From Actinomycetota bacterium (lineage in GTDB: Bacteria; Actinomycetota; Thermoleophilia; Solirubrobacterales; 70-9), in assembly GCA_005884985.1 (NCBI GenBank), contig VAYK01000168.1:1-5403 (forward strand): a DNA stretch of 5,403 nt, read 5' to 3'. This document shows positions 1-5,403 of this stretch, one piece after another (positions within the stretch are counted from its first letter, which is position 1; the number at the start of each line of letters is the position of its first letter). The notes beneath the pieces were generated by a model. It searched no databases, was not told the DNA's origin, and worked only from the letters and a program-made list of their open reading frames with translations. A program made the position numbers and the translations under genes.

Positions 1-2
1 AA

Positions 3-134
3 TCCGGCGGCGCATCAGCAAGAATAGCCGCCGGAGGGCGCATGGCCGAGCACGCACACGCGATGCTGGAACGTCCGGGTCGGAACGATTACACCCCGGT
101 CTCGTTCAGCGCGGGGGCGAAGCCGCCGATCTAA
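3..134 (+). CDS. Possible 3' end of an upstream reading frame (tentative)
   Basis: Reading frame 3 is open from the left edge to a TAA at 132-134 and gives about 43 residues ending in SFSAGAKPPI. An ATG at 42 preceded by GGAGGG (33-38) would give a 30-residue peptide, but the spacing of only 3 nt is too short for a convincing ribosome-binding site, so a C-terminal fragment of a longer upstream gene is more likely. Frame 2 is also open through this stretch, as is common at this GC content, so openness alone is weak evidence. I recognise no family. The stop lies only 4 to 16 nt before the candidate starts of the diguanylate cyclase gene, which would fit an operon if the frame is real. Confidence 0.3.
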   Translation, partial: SGGASARIAAGGRMAEHAHAMLERPGRNDYTPVSFSAGAKPPI

Positions 135-138
135 GCTG

Positions 139-2034
139 GTGGGTGCAAGCGTGAGCTTTCGTGGCCGCCTGACTCTGTTTTTCCTGCTGATCGTCGTTTT
201 GCCGATGATCGCCGTCGGCGTGCTGGTCACGCAGGTGACCAATGAGTCGGGGAGCGCCAAGGCGGACGCGCGGCTGGCGGCGGGCCTAGACGCTGCCCTC
301 GCGATGTACCGCGACGACTCCCTCGCTGCAGAGCGGGCGGCGAAGCGCTTTGCCAATGACCCCGCGGTAGGCTCGGCGCTCCGCTCGGGCGATCCGGCGC
401 GGATCGAGAGGGCAGCCCACCGCCTGGCGGGGCAGAGCGGGATCCAATCGCTGGTGATGCGCGGTCCAAGAGGCCGCCGGGTGGCGACGATCGGGCCAGG
501 CGATGCCGTCGCGACCTACGAGCTCAACCTCACCGATCCGAGCGGCAGCCTCGGGTCGCTGACGGCTTCGACGAAGACGGCGTCCGACTTCCTCGCCGAC
601 GTGCGTCATCTGACCGGACGCGACGGAGCGCTGGTGGGCAAGGGCGGCGCCCCGGTCTCCTCGACCCTGACGCTGAAGGGTGCCAGCCCGCCGCCAAGCG
701 GCCATTCCGCCGACGTCGAGGTCGCAGGAGACAAGCTGCGGGCCGCTACCGCCGATCTACCCGGCCCCGGGAACCTCCAGCTCGCGCTGTTTAGCCCTGT
801 GGAGTCGGGGGGCTTCTTCTCCTCGAGCCCTGTCGTCGCCGCCGCCCTCGTGGTGTTCTTCGCCATTGCCGTGGTCTTCGTGACCATGCTTCTGCGCATG
901 CTCGGCGGCCAAGTGCGGACGATGCTTGACGCGGCGCGAGGGATCGGCGAGGGCGACTTCAGTCGCAAGGTACCGGTGCTCGGAGACGACGAGATGGCGG
1001 GCCTGGCGAGCGAGTTCAACAAGATGAGCGACCGCCTCAGCGCCCAGATGCAGGAGTTGCGCCGCCAGCAGGTGGAGGTCGACCGGTCGGTGCGACGGAT
1101 CGGCGAGGCGTTCGCGTCGGGCCTGGATCGCCAAGGCCTGCTCAAGGTGGTCGTCGAGACGGCGTTGGGAGCGTGCGGGGCCCAGTACGGGACGATCGCC
1201 CTGAGCGGCCACAATGGAGCGGAGGCCGAGGCGGGGGAGCCCTCCGAGTCGATCCAGGACGTCGCGGTCGCCGCCGAGGCGGACGCTCTGGGAGAGAACG
1301 ACCTCGTCTCCCGCCAGGGCAACGGCATCTATGCCCTGGCGAGCCCGCTGCGGCGGATGAGCGAGCCGCCGGTGAACGTGGGCGTGATGACCGTAGCCCG
1401 AACGGGCGAGCCGTTCACCCCCGCGGAGCGCGAGGTCTTCCTCTACCTGGTGGGGCAGGTCTCGTCGTCGATCGAGAACATCGCCCTGCACGAGCTGGTC
1501 TCGGAGCAGGCGGTGACCGATGAGCTCACCGGTCTCTCCAACAACCGCCGCTTCCGCGAGCTGATCTCCAAGGAGGCCGCGCGCGCCGAGCGCTTCGGCC
1601 ATGAGCTGTCTCTGATCATGCTCGACATCGACGATTTCAAGCAGATCAACGACACCTACGGCCATCTGCAGGGCGACGAGGTTCTGCGCATGGTGGGCCG
1701 CGTCCTCCACCTCGAGTCGCGCGGCGTGGACGAGCCTGCGCGCTACGGAGGCGAGGAGTTCGCCGTCGCCCTTCCGGAGACCGGGCTCGATGGCGCGCTG
1801 GAGCTGGCGGAGCGCATCCGCGTCCGGATCGAATCCGAGCAGGTGGCGCGCGGCGACGGCGGTGGCGTCGTGAGCGTCACCGCGAGCCTCGGGGCGGTTT
1901 CGATGCGCGGCTCCGCCGACGGTGCCGAGACGTTGATCGCGGCTGCCGACGCGGCGCTGTACGAGGCGAAGCGCGCGGGAAAGAACCGGGTGGCCACCGA
2001 CGCACCCGAGCCGCGGGCCGCGGACCGCTCCTGA
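139..2034 (+). CDS. Membrane-anchored diguanylate cyclase (HAMP-GAF-GGDEF)
   Basis: This 631-residue protein probably makes cyclic di-GMP from two GTP at the cytoplasmic face of the membrane. A hydrophobic segment at about 11-33, an extracytoplasmic region of about 195 residues and a second segment at about 231-254 form a sensor-type N-terminus. A HAMP linker follows (about 250-305), then a short helical stretch, a GAF-like domain (about 320-450) and the GGDEF domain (about 460-620). The catalytic signature is GGEEF (537-541), with metal-binding D496 and E539 and guanine-contacting N504 and D513 by analogy with PleD. RGVD (528-531), five residues before GGEEF, is an intact product-inhibition I-site. 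No EAL or HD-GYP domain is present, so synthesis without degradation is expected. The given start is a GTG at 139; a second GTG at 151 (protein beginning MSFRGRLTLFF) has GGTGGG at 138-143, seven bases ahead, and may be the true start. The extracytoplasmic ligand and the GAF ligand are unknown. Confidence 0.93.
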   Translation: MGASVSFRGRLTLFFLLIVVLPMIAVGVLVTQVTNESGSAKADARLAAGLDAALAMYRDDSLAAERAAKRFANDPAVGSALRSGDPARIERAAHRLAGQSGIQSLVMRGPRGRRVATIGPGDAVATYELNLTDPSGSLGSLTASTKTASDFLADVRHLTGRDGALVGKGGAPVSSTLTLKGASPPPSGHSADVEVAGDKLRAATADLPGPGNLQLALFSPVESGGFFSSSPVVAAALVVFFAIAVVFVTMLLRMLGGQVRTMLDAARGIGEGDFSRKVPVLGDDEMAGLASEFNKMSDRLSAQMQELRRQQVEVDRSVRRIGEAFASGLDRQGLLKVVVETALGACGAQYGTIALSGHNGAEAEAGEPSESIQDVAVAAEADALGENDLVSRQGNGIYALASPLRRMSEPPVNVGVMTVARTGEPFTPAEREVFLYLVGQVSSSIENIALHELVSEQAVTDELTGLSNNRRFRELISKEAARAERFGHELSLIMLDIDDFKQINDTYGHLQGDEVLRMVGRVLHLESRGVDEPARYGGEEFAVALPETGLDGALELAERIRVRIESEQVARGDGGGVVSVTASLGAVSMRGSADGAETLIAAADAALYEAKRAGKNRVATDAPEPRAADRS

Positions 2035-2112
2035 GTGGCGCGTCGAGCAGGAAGGCTCGCCCAGAAACCCGATACGAACGCCCCAGTCGGGTACAAGCGA
2101 GCGTGCAGGAAA

Positions 2113-2125
2113 GCGTGCCGCACGC
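2113..2125. repeat. Short inverted repeat in the gap before the acidic-protein gene
   Basis: GCGTGC and GCACGC (6-bp arms, one central base) form a near-perfect palindrome in the 125-bp gap between the diguanylate cyclase stop and the acidic-protein start. A second weak hairpin lies at 2044-2059 (CGAGC, six-base loop, GCTCG). Neither is followed by a T-run, so they are poor intrinsic terminators. The palindrome could be an operator, but arms this short arise easily by chance in GC-rich DNA. Confidence 0.2.
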
Positions 2126-2159
2126 CCAGGGAAGGGCAGTAGTCTTTTTCCGATAGGCG

Positions 2160-2825
2160 ATGGGAATCCTCGACCAAGCGATTCGCGAGCATCTCGATCT
2201 GAAGCGGAGGCGCGGCGCCACCGATTCGGAGCTTCAGCGCCTCGAGGACGAGGCGTTCGGCCCCCCGAGCCGGCCGGGCGAGCCTGACTTCCCCGAGCAT
2301 GAGGGAGAGCCGGCCGTGCAGTCCGGCAACGGTGTCGCGCCCGAGGGCGCGGTCGCCGAGGCCTCTGCCGCGACGGAGGCGCCGATCCCGCCGCCGTCCG
2401 AAGGCGAGCAGGGCGAGGCGGAGCCCCCCGTCGAGGCCGCCGAGGAGGAGGAGACCGCGGTCTACGAACAGACCGGCGACGCCGAGCTGGAGCGGGGCGA
2501 TCTCGACCTGGAGGTCGGAGAGGAGGGACAGCCACCCGACGAGCCGCCGATCGAAACGCTCGACACAGTCGAGCATGCGTTGCCGGAGGAGGAGGTGGCG
2601 CCGGAGGCACCGCCGTCCGAGGAACCCGGCCCCGAGCCGCCCGGGGAGCTCGAGCCCTCGGAGGAGGAGCCAGGGCCCACGTCCGAGGACGAGTCCTCAG
2701 CTGAGGGCGAGCCCCAAGAGGAGGAGGAGGACGTCCTCGCCGACACGCCAGACTTCCTCAAGGACGCTCCCGAGGACGACGAGCTCTGGTTCGAGCAGGG
2801 CAAGCCCAAGGACTTCGATTTCTAG
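2160..2825 (+). CDS. Highly acidic, probably disordered protein with conserved ends; function unknown
   Basis: A 221-residue protein in three visible parts. Residues 1-33 (MGILDQAIREHLDLKRRRGA onward) look like a charged amphipathic helix. Residues 34-195 are a low-complexity linker rich in Glu, Pro, Ala and Ser, with runs such as EEEE; it has no lysine and only two arginines (R38, R112). Residues 196-221 form a C-terminal motif containing TPDFL, ELWFEQ and KDFDF. I remember very similar N- and C-terminal segments, joined by linkers of differing length, in uncharacterised actinobacterial proteins, so I regard the gene as real and the ATG at 2160 as the start. There is no signal peptide, membrane segment or cysteine, so it is likely cytoplasmic. 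No Shine-Dalgarno precedes the start (the region reads GATAGGCG), which suggests weak or near-leaderless initiation. The linker between two conserved ends suggests a scaffold or adaptor, but that is inference. It lies downstream of the diguanylate cyclase on the same strand and converges on the glutamate dehydrogenase gene. Confidence 0.85.
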   Translation: MGILDQAIREHLDLKRRRGATDSELQRLEDEAFGPPSRPGEPDFPEHEGEPAVQSGNGVAPEGAVAEASAATEAPIPPPSEGEQGEAEPPVEAAEEEETAVYEQTGDAELERGDLDLEVGEEGQPPDEPPIETLDTVEHALPEEEVAPEAPPSEEPGPEPPGELEPSEEEPGPTSEDESSAEGEPQEEEEDVLADTPDFLKDAPEDDELWFEQGKPKDFDF

Positions 2826-2832
2826 CGGCGGT

Positions 2833-2845
2833 CCGGCGGGGCCGG
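2833..2845. terminator. Possible small bidirectional hairpin between convergent genes
   Basis: The 21-bp gap between the convergent stop codons contains CCGGC, a GGG loop and GCCGG, a perfect 5-bp GC stem. Its position suggests a shared transcription end for both genes. The stem is short and no T-run follows on either strand, so it does not meet the usual intrinsic-terminator pattern. Confidence 0.25.
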
Positions 2846-2846
2846 C

Positions 2847-4208
2847 TCAAACGTAGCCGCGGGTCTGGGCGGCCTCGACGACCCGCTCGATCCCGACCAG
2901 GTAGGCGGCCTCGCGCAGGTCGATGCCCGCTTCGCGGGCGCGCGCCGAGACCTCCCGATAGGCGCGACGCATGATCGTGCCGAGCTTGTCGTTCACCTCC
3001 CGCTCGTCCCATCGGAAGTGCTGGAGGTTCTGCACCCACTCGAAGTAGGAGACGACGACTCCACCGGCGTTCGCCATGACGTCGGGGATGATGTAGACGT
3101 CCTTGTCGCGGAGGATCTGGTCGGCCGCCGGCGTGGTCGGGCTGTTCGCCCCCTCGACGATCACCTTGCACTTCATGCGGGCGGCGTTCCCCTCGTGGAT
3201 CATGCCGCCGAGCGCCGCCGGGATGAAGACGTCGCACGGGACCGCGACCAAGTCGTCGGGATCGATCTTCTCGGCTCCCTCGAACTCGGTGATCTTGCCG
3301 TCGGCAGCGACGTGGTCGTGCAGCGCGTTGGCGTCGATCCCAGCGTCGCTTCGGATCGCTCCGTTGGCGTCCGAAACGGCGACCATCTTGGCGCCGAGCT
3401 GCTGCATGATCCGCGCCGCCCACGAGCCGACGTTGCCGAAGCCCTGGACGACGAAGGTGGTGTCGGCCGGGCTGAGGCCGAGTTGCGGCGCCGCCTCGCG
3501 GAACATGTACACGCAGCCGCGGCCCGTCGCGGCCTCGCGACCGTAGGAGCCCTCGAGGGCGATCGACTTGCCGGTGCAGATGGCCGGTGTGTGGCCGTGA
3601 AGCTTCCCGTACTCGTCCATCATCCAGGCCATCACCTGGGCGTTGGTGTTGACGTCGGGCGCCGGGATGTCGCGGGTTGGCCCGAGGACCTTCTCGACCT
3701 TGTCCATGAACGAGCGCGTGATCTTCTGGACTTCCGAGCGCTCGAGACGATCGGCGGGACAGTTGACGCCGCCCTTGGCGCCCCCGAACGGAACCCCGGC
3801 GACCGCGGTCTTCCAGGTCATGAGCGAAGCCAGCGCGCGGATCTCGTCGACATCGACCTCGGGGTGGAAGCGGACGCCGCCCTTGTAGGGGCCCCGAGCG
3901 CCGTTGTGCTGTATGCGGTAGCCGGAGTAGACATGGATCTTGCCGTCGGAGAGCTTTACCGGGATCTGGACGGTGACCTCGCGGTAGGGCGTCCAGAACA
4001 CGACCCGTAGGTCGTCGGGGAGCTTCAGGCGGTCGGCCGCGATTTCGAAGTAGTGGCGGACGATGTCGAGGTTCGAGACCTCGGCCCGCTGCCCCGGCTT
4101 CACGGCGCCGGTGGCCCTCGCCTCGATCTCGGCCTCTTCGACCGCCTGCGGCGACTTGTCGACCTGCTCCCGCTCGCCTACCGGCGTTTCGGTCTCCGTC
4201 TTTGCCAT
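2847..4208 (-). CDS. gdhA: Glutamate dehydrogenase (Glu/Leu/Phe/Val dehydrogenase family)
   Basis: This 453-residue protein is a small hexameric-type glutamate dehydrogenase that interconverts glutamate with 2-oxoglutarate plus ammonium, using NAD(H) or NADP(H), in the cytoplasm. The N-terminal dimerisation/substrate domain has GPYKGG with K109, TWK with K133 and the active-site PFGGAKGG with K145. The catalytic aspartate is D185 in IPAPD. The coenzyme domain has GFGNVG at 256-261, and the substrate-pocket segment NAGGVVVSYFEW lies near 379-390. These match the lysines and aspartate known from clostridial enzymes, so activity is expected; coenzyme preference cannot be read with confidence. 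The ATG at 4206-4208 is chosen because GGAGG (+ strand CCTCC, 4214-4218) sits five bases ahead; an in-frame start at 4277 would add 23 arginine-rich residues unlike the family. About 45 charged, alanine- and glutamate-rich residues precede the conserved core. The amino-acid preference is assigned to glutamate by overall motif match; leucine or valine dehydrogenases are shorter and diverge at these sites. It is transcribed divergently from tRNA-Ala. Confidence 0.95.
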   Translation of the reverse strand: MAKTETETPVGEREQVDKSPQAVEEAEIEARATGAVKPGQRAEVSNLDIVRHYFEIAADRLKLPDDLRVVFWTPYREVTVQIPVKLSDGKIHVYSGYRIQHNGARGPYKGGVRFHPEVDVDEIRALASLMTWKTAVAGVPFGGAKGGVNCPADRLERSEVQKITRSFMDKVEKVLGPTRDIPAPDVNTNAQVMAWMMDEYGKLHGHTPAICTGKSIALEGSYGREAATGRGCVYMFREAAPQLGLSPADTTFVVQGFGNVGSWAARIMQQLGAKMVAVSDANGAIRSDAGIDANALHDHVAADGKITEFEGAEKIDPDDLVAVPCDVFIPAALGGMIHEGNAARMKCKVIVEGANSPTTPAADQILRDKDVYIIPDVMANAGGVVVSYFEWVQNLQHFRWDEREVNDKLGTIMRRAYREVSARAREAGIDLREAAYLVGIERVVEAAQTRGYV

Positions 4209-4213
4209 CCGAA

Positions 4214-4218
4214 CCTCC
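4214..4218 (-). promoter_or_regulatory. Ribosome-binding site that fixes the glutamate dehydrogenase start
   Basis: On the minus strand this reads GGAGG, five bases before the ATG at 4208. It supports that start over the longer in-frame frame beginning at 4277, which has no comparable site. Confidence 0.8.
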
Positions 4219-4329
4219 GGGAATCGGCTCCTTACCAGTTCATCGTCGCACAAGCGTGCCCGCGGGCGAACCTCCAAACCCCGAGGCTGGAAGGCGTCAC
4301 GCGGTCTCGGTGACCGCGCGCCGCGGTCC

Positions 4330-4335
4330 TAGAAT
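4330..4335 (+). promoter_or_regulatory. Probable -10 element of the tRNA-Ala promoter
   Basis: TAGAAT matches TATAAT at five of six positions and lies nine bases before the mature tRNA 5' end, which would put the transcript start within a few bases of the tRNA. No good -35 hexamer at 16-18 bp spacing is visible; the nearest candidate, GTGACC at 4310-4315, is only 14 bp away. Confidence 0.45.
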
Positions 4336-4344
4336 GGCCTGCAC

Positions 4345-4417
4345 GGGGCCATAGCTCAGTTGGGAGAGCGCCGGCTTTGCAAGCCGGAGGTCGCGGGTTC
4401 GAGTCCCGCTGGCTCCA
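4345..4417 (+). tRNA. tRNA-Ala (anticodon UGC)
   Basis: A complete 73-nt cloverleaf can be folded by eye. The acceptor stem is GGGGCCA (4345-4351) with TGGCTCC (4410-4416), followed by discriminator A at 4417. The D stem is GCTC/GAGC (4354-4357, 4366-4369). The anticodon stem is CCGGC/GCCGG (4371-4375, 4383-4387) around loop TTTGCAA, with anticodon TGC at 4378-4380. The T stem is GCGGG/CCCGC (4393-4397, 4405-4409) around TTCGAGT. The third acceptor pair is G:U, the known alanine identity element. CCA is not encoded, since TCC follows the discriminator. All stems are intact, so the gene should be functional. It reads GCA and, with wobble, other alanine codons. Confidence 0.98.
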
Positions 4418-4454
4418 TCCAGTCGCGGGTTCGAGTCCCGCTGACTCCATCCAG
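4391..4454 (+). repeat. Tandem 32-bp duplication of the tRNA-Ala 3' end
   Basis: Unit 1 (4391-4422) covers the last base of the variable loop region, the whole T arm, the 3' acceptor strand, the discriminator and five bases beyond. Unit 2 (4423-4454) repeats it directly with one difference, G4412 to A4444, which would break the sixth acceptor pair. The next four bases, TCGC at 4455-4458, restart the unit before it diverges. Only unit 1 belongs to the functional tRNA. The arrangement fits either replication slippage or a leftover attachment-site copy from an element that used the tRNA 3' end. No integrase is in view. Confidence 0.9.
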
Positions 4455-4466
4455 TCGCCGCGGGGA

Positions 4467-5075
4467 CTACTCGTAGCGCAGGTTCGGGAACTCTGACTCG
4501 GTGCCCCGGCCATCCGGGGTCATGTCGAGCACGCTCCAGATCGGCCAGATCGAGTCGACGTGACGGGGCTCCTCGCCCTCGTCTCGCGGCGCGAACATGA
4601 GCTCCGTGGCCCATGAATGACAGAGCCGGTCGCCGTCGCGGACGAACACGTTCAGGATCGGCACCTGCTCGCCCTCCGATGTCTCGGCAAGATAGTCGCG
4701 GTTGTAGGTGTTGTTGTGTGACGAGAGAAGCCGCAGGTGCCGCCAACCACGCTCGCGGGCGAAGATGCGGATCCGCTCCGGGTCCGACTTCGCCACCACG
4801 GCGAGGTTGAGCCGCTGGGCGAGGTGGGGGACGGCGCCGTCGAGCGAGTCGAGGATCGACGTGCAGGACGGGCACGGGGTCTCTGCGAGCGGCAGTCGGG
4901 CCGTCTCGCCGCCCGCCGGCCCCGGCCTCGTGTCGCCAGACCAGCGAGGGAACATGAAGCCGGCGACCTCCTCGAAGCGGTAGTCGTCAGGGACGGCCCC
5001 GCCTGGGGGCAGCGCGCGCCGCTGCGCAGCTACTCGCTCGATCGCCCGCCGAAGCTCGATCTCGGCCTCCAGCAA
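4467..5075 (-). CDS. DUF899-family thioredoxin-like protein, possibly degraded
   Basis: The 202-residue frame matches the DUF899 group of thioredoxin-like proteins by memory of the family: an N-terminal helix (EAEIELRRAIERVAAQRR), FMFPR, a CPSC motif at 68-71, then LDSLDGA, FARERGW, LLSSHNNTYNRDY, LNVFVRDGD and a C-terminal LDMTPDGRG. CPSC suggests thiol redox or metal chemistry, but the cellular role of the family is not established. The start given is a TTG at 5073-5075 with no ribosome-binding site. Family-like sequence continues upstream in frame (PDIRFPGES, then DYRRARNRLLEAEI) to about 5129, where no ATG, GTG or further TTG exists; a CTG at 5139-5141 is the only near-start before the in-frame stop at 5211. 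Between YRFEE and FMFPR (about 4958-4972) roughly 25-30 residues expected in relatives seem absent, covering the first core strand. The gene may be a pseudogene or a short variant. It ends 12 bp from the duplicated tRNA tail and faces it convergently. Confidence 0.75.
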   Translation of the reverse strand: MLEAEIELRRAIERVAAQRRALPPGGAVPDDYRFEEVAGFMFPRWSGDTRPGPAGGETARLPLAETPCPSCTSILDSLDGAVPHLAQRLNLAVVAKSDPERIRIFARERGWRHLRLLSSHNNTYNRDYLAETSEGEQVPILNVFVRDGDRLCHSWATELMFAPRDEGEEPRHVDSIWPIWSVLDMTPDGRGTESEFPNLRYE

Positions 5076-5210
5076 CCGGTTGCGCGCGCGGCGGTAGTCG
5101 CTGGACTCGCCCGGAAAGCGGATGTCAGGCTCTGCCGACAGCGAAGCTGAGTCTAGATGGCGCGACGCCCTGACAACGCGCTCGTCCGCTTCGACCGGGC
5201 GCCCCTCCGG

Positions 5211-5394
5211 TCAAGGGGTCGATCTCGGGGGCCGGAGTGCTCATTGGGCCGCTCAACCGCCGCGGCGAGCGCGATTGGACTTCGACGGTATCCATCGGGT
5301 ATGAGCAGAGGGCACTGACCCGGCAAGTCGCATAGTGTGAACTCGTTCAGGTGAGAGGCAGAGAAGGTTCTGGGTCGGCAAGGAGGAGCAAAGC
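5211..5394. other. Intergenic leader with no supported gene
   Basis: This stretch begins at the stop that closes the DUF899 frame upstream and ends at the start of the next rightward gene. A 60-codon plus-strand frame (5122-5304) overlaps it but has no ribosome-binding site and no recognisable composition. A small inverted repeat, CCCCT (5202-5206) and AGGGG (5214-5218), spans its left edge. Candidate promoter pieces such as TTGGAC (5275-5280) and TATGAG (5300-5305) are 19 bp apart and unconvincing. The promoter of the right-edge gene should lie here, but I cannot place it. Confidence 0.4.
5380..5386 (+). promoter_or_regulatory. Strong ribosome-binding site of the right-edge gene
   Basis: AAGGAGG lies eight bases before an ATG at 5395. 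This is a near-perfect match to the anti-Shine-Dalgarno and the strongest such signal in the window. Confidence 0.8.
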
Positions 5395-5403
5395 ATGGTC
5401 ACG
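5395..5403 (+). CDS. First three codons of a gene cut off by the window end
   Basis: ATG GTC ACG (M-V-T) follows a strong Shine-Dalgarno at optimal spacing, so a rightward gene very probably starts here. Nothing about its product can be said from three codons. It is divergent from the DUF899 gene. Confidence 0.7.

Noticed and set aside
757..2610. Long minus-strand open frame of 617 codons spanning the diguanylate cyclase and part of the acidic-protein gene
   Set aside because: It is the antisense shadow of two well-supported plus-strand genes in GC-rich DNA. The translation is arginine- and proline-rich with no recognisable motif.
2440..2735. Repeated GAGGAG runs that could look like a simple-sequence repeat or polypurine tract
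   Set aside because: They are glutamate codons of the acidic linker, and the units are irregular and not in a fixed period.
3018..4010. Plus-strand open frame of 330 codons across the glutamate dehydrogenase gene
   Set aside because: It lies antisense to a gene with intact catalytic motifs. Its composition, rich in V, D, L and R without motifs, is typical of a complementary-frame shadow.
4232..4513. Minus-strand frames containing SQRDSNPR and ACKAGALPTELW
   Set aside because: These are antisense translations of the tRNA-Ala gene and its duplicated tail. Such peptides are a known source of spurious protein annotations near tRNA genes.
5073..5090. Perfect palindrome CAACCGGTTG followed by alternating CG
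   Set aside because: It lies within codons matching the DUF899 N-terminus (arginine- and asparagine-rich stretch), so coding constraint and high GC explain it. No second copy is present to suggest a binding site.
4737..5150. Plus-strand open frame of 137 codons opposite the DUF899 gene
   Set aside because: It is the reverse complement of recognisable DUF899 coding sequence, and no ribosome-binding site or family motif supports it.
5122..5304. Plus-strand frame of 60 codons between the DUF899 gene and the right-edge gene
   Set aside because: It starts inside sequence that reads as DUF899 N-terminus on the other strand, has no ribosome-binding site and shows no recognisable composition.
1..5403. 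Search by eye for CRISPR arrays, insertion sequences, toxin-antitoxin pairs or phage genes
   Set aside because: No regularly spaced repeats, transposase or integrase motifs, or paired small genes were found. The only direct repeat is the tRNA-tail duplication.

Overview
This 5.4-kb, GC-rich window looks like an ordinary chromosomal segment of a high-GC actinobacterium. I infer the class Thermoleophilia (Solirubrobacterales-like). The basis is third-position GC bias with long shadow frames, plus the terminal motifs of the acidic protein and the DUF899 subtype, both of which I remember from that group. The taxon is inference, not proven by a marker gene.

Layout. Positions 1-134 hold at most the tail of an undetermined upstream reading frame. 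Positions 139/151-2034 (+) encode a membrane-anchored diguanylate cyclase (two membrane segments, HAMP, GAF-like, GGDEF with intact active site and I-site). After a 125-bp gap, 2160-2825 (+) encodes a 221-residue, extremely acidic, probably disordered protein with recognisable conserved ends and unknown function. Convergent to it, with only 21 bp between the stop codons, is a hexameric-type glutamate dehydrogenase (2847-4208, -) with a good Shine-Dalgarno. Upstream of that gene and divergent from it is a complete tRNA-Ala(UGC) (4345-4417, +).

The last 27 bases of the tRNA gene and five bases beyond it are duplicated in tandem (two 32-bp units, 31/32 identical). Immediately beyond the duplication lies a DUF899 thioredoxin-like gene (4467-5075, -). 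It keeps its CPSC motif but seems to lack an internal block of about 25-30 residues, and its homology runs upstream of the first usable start codon, so it may be decaying. The segment 5211-5394 has no gene I can support. It ends in a textbook ribosome-binding site and the first three codons (M-V-T) of a rightward gene cut off by the window.

How the genes relate. No multi-gene pathway is evident: c-di-GMP signalling, glutamate/2-oxoglutarate interconversion and a tRNA are independent housekeeping or regulatory functions. I do not see a new defence, mobile or biosynthetic system. The parts most worth a second look are the tandem tRNA-tail duplication next to the damaged-looking DUF899 gene, and the acidic protein with its conserved ends.
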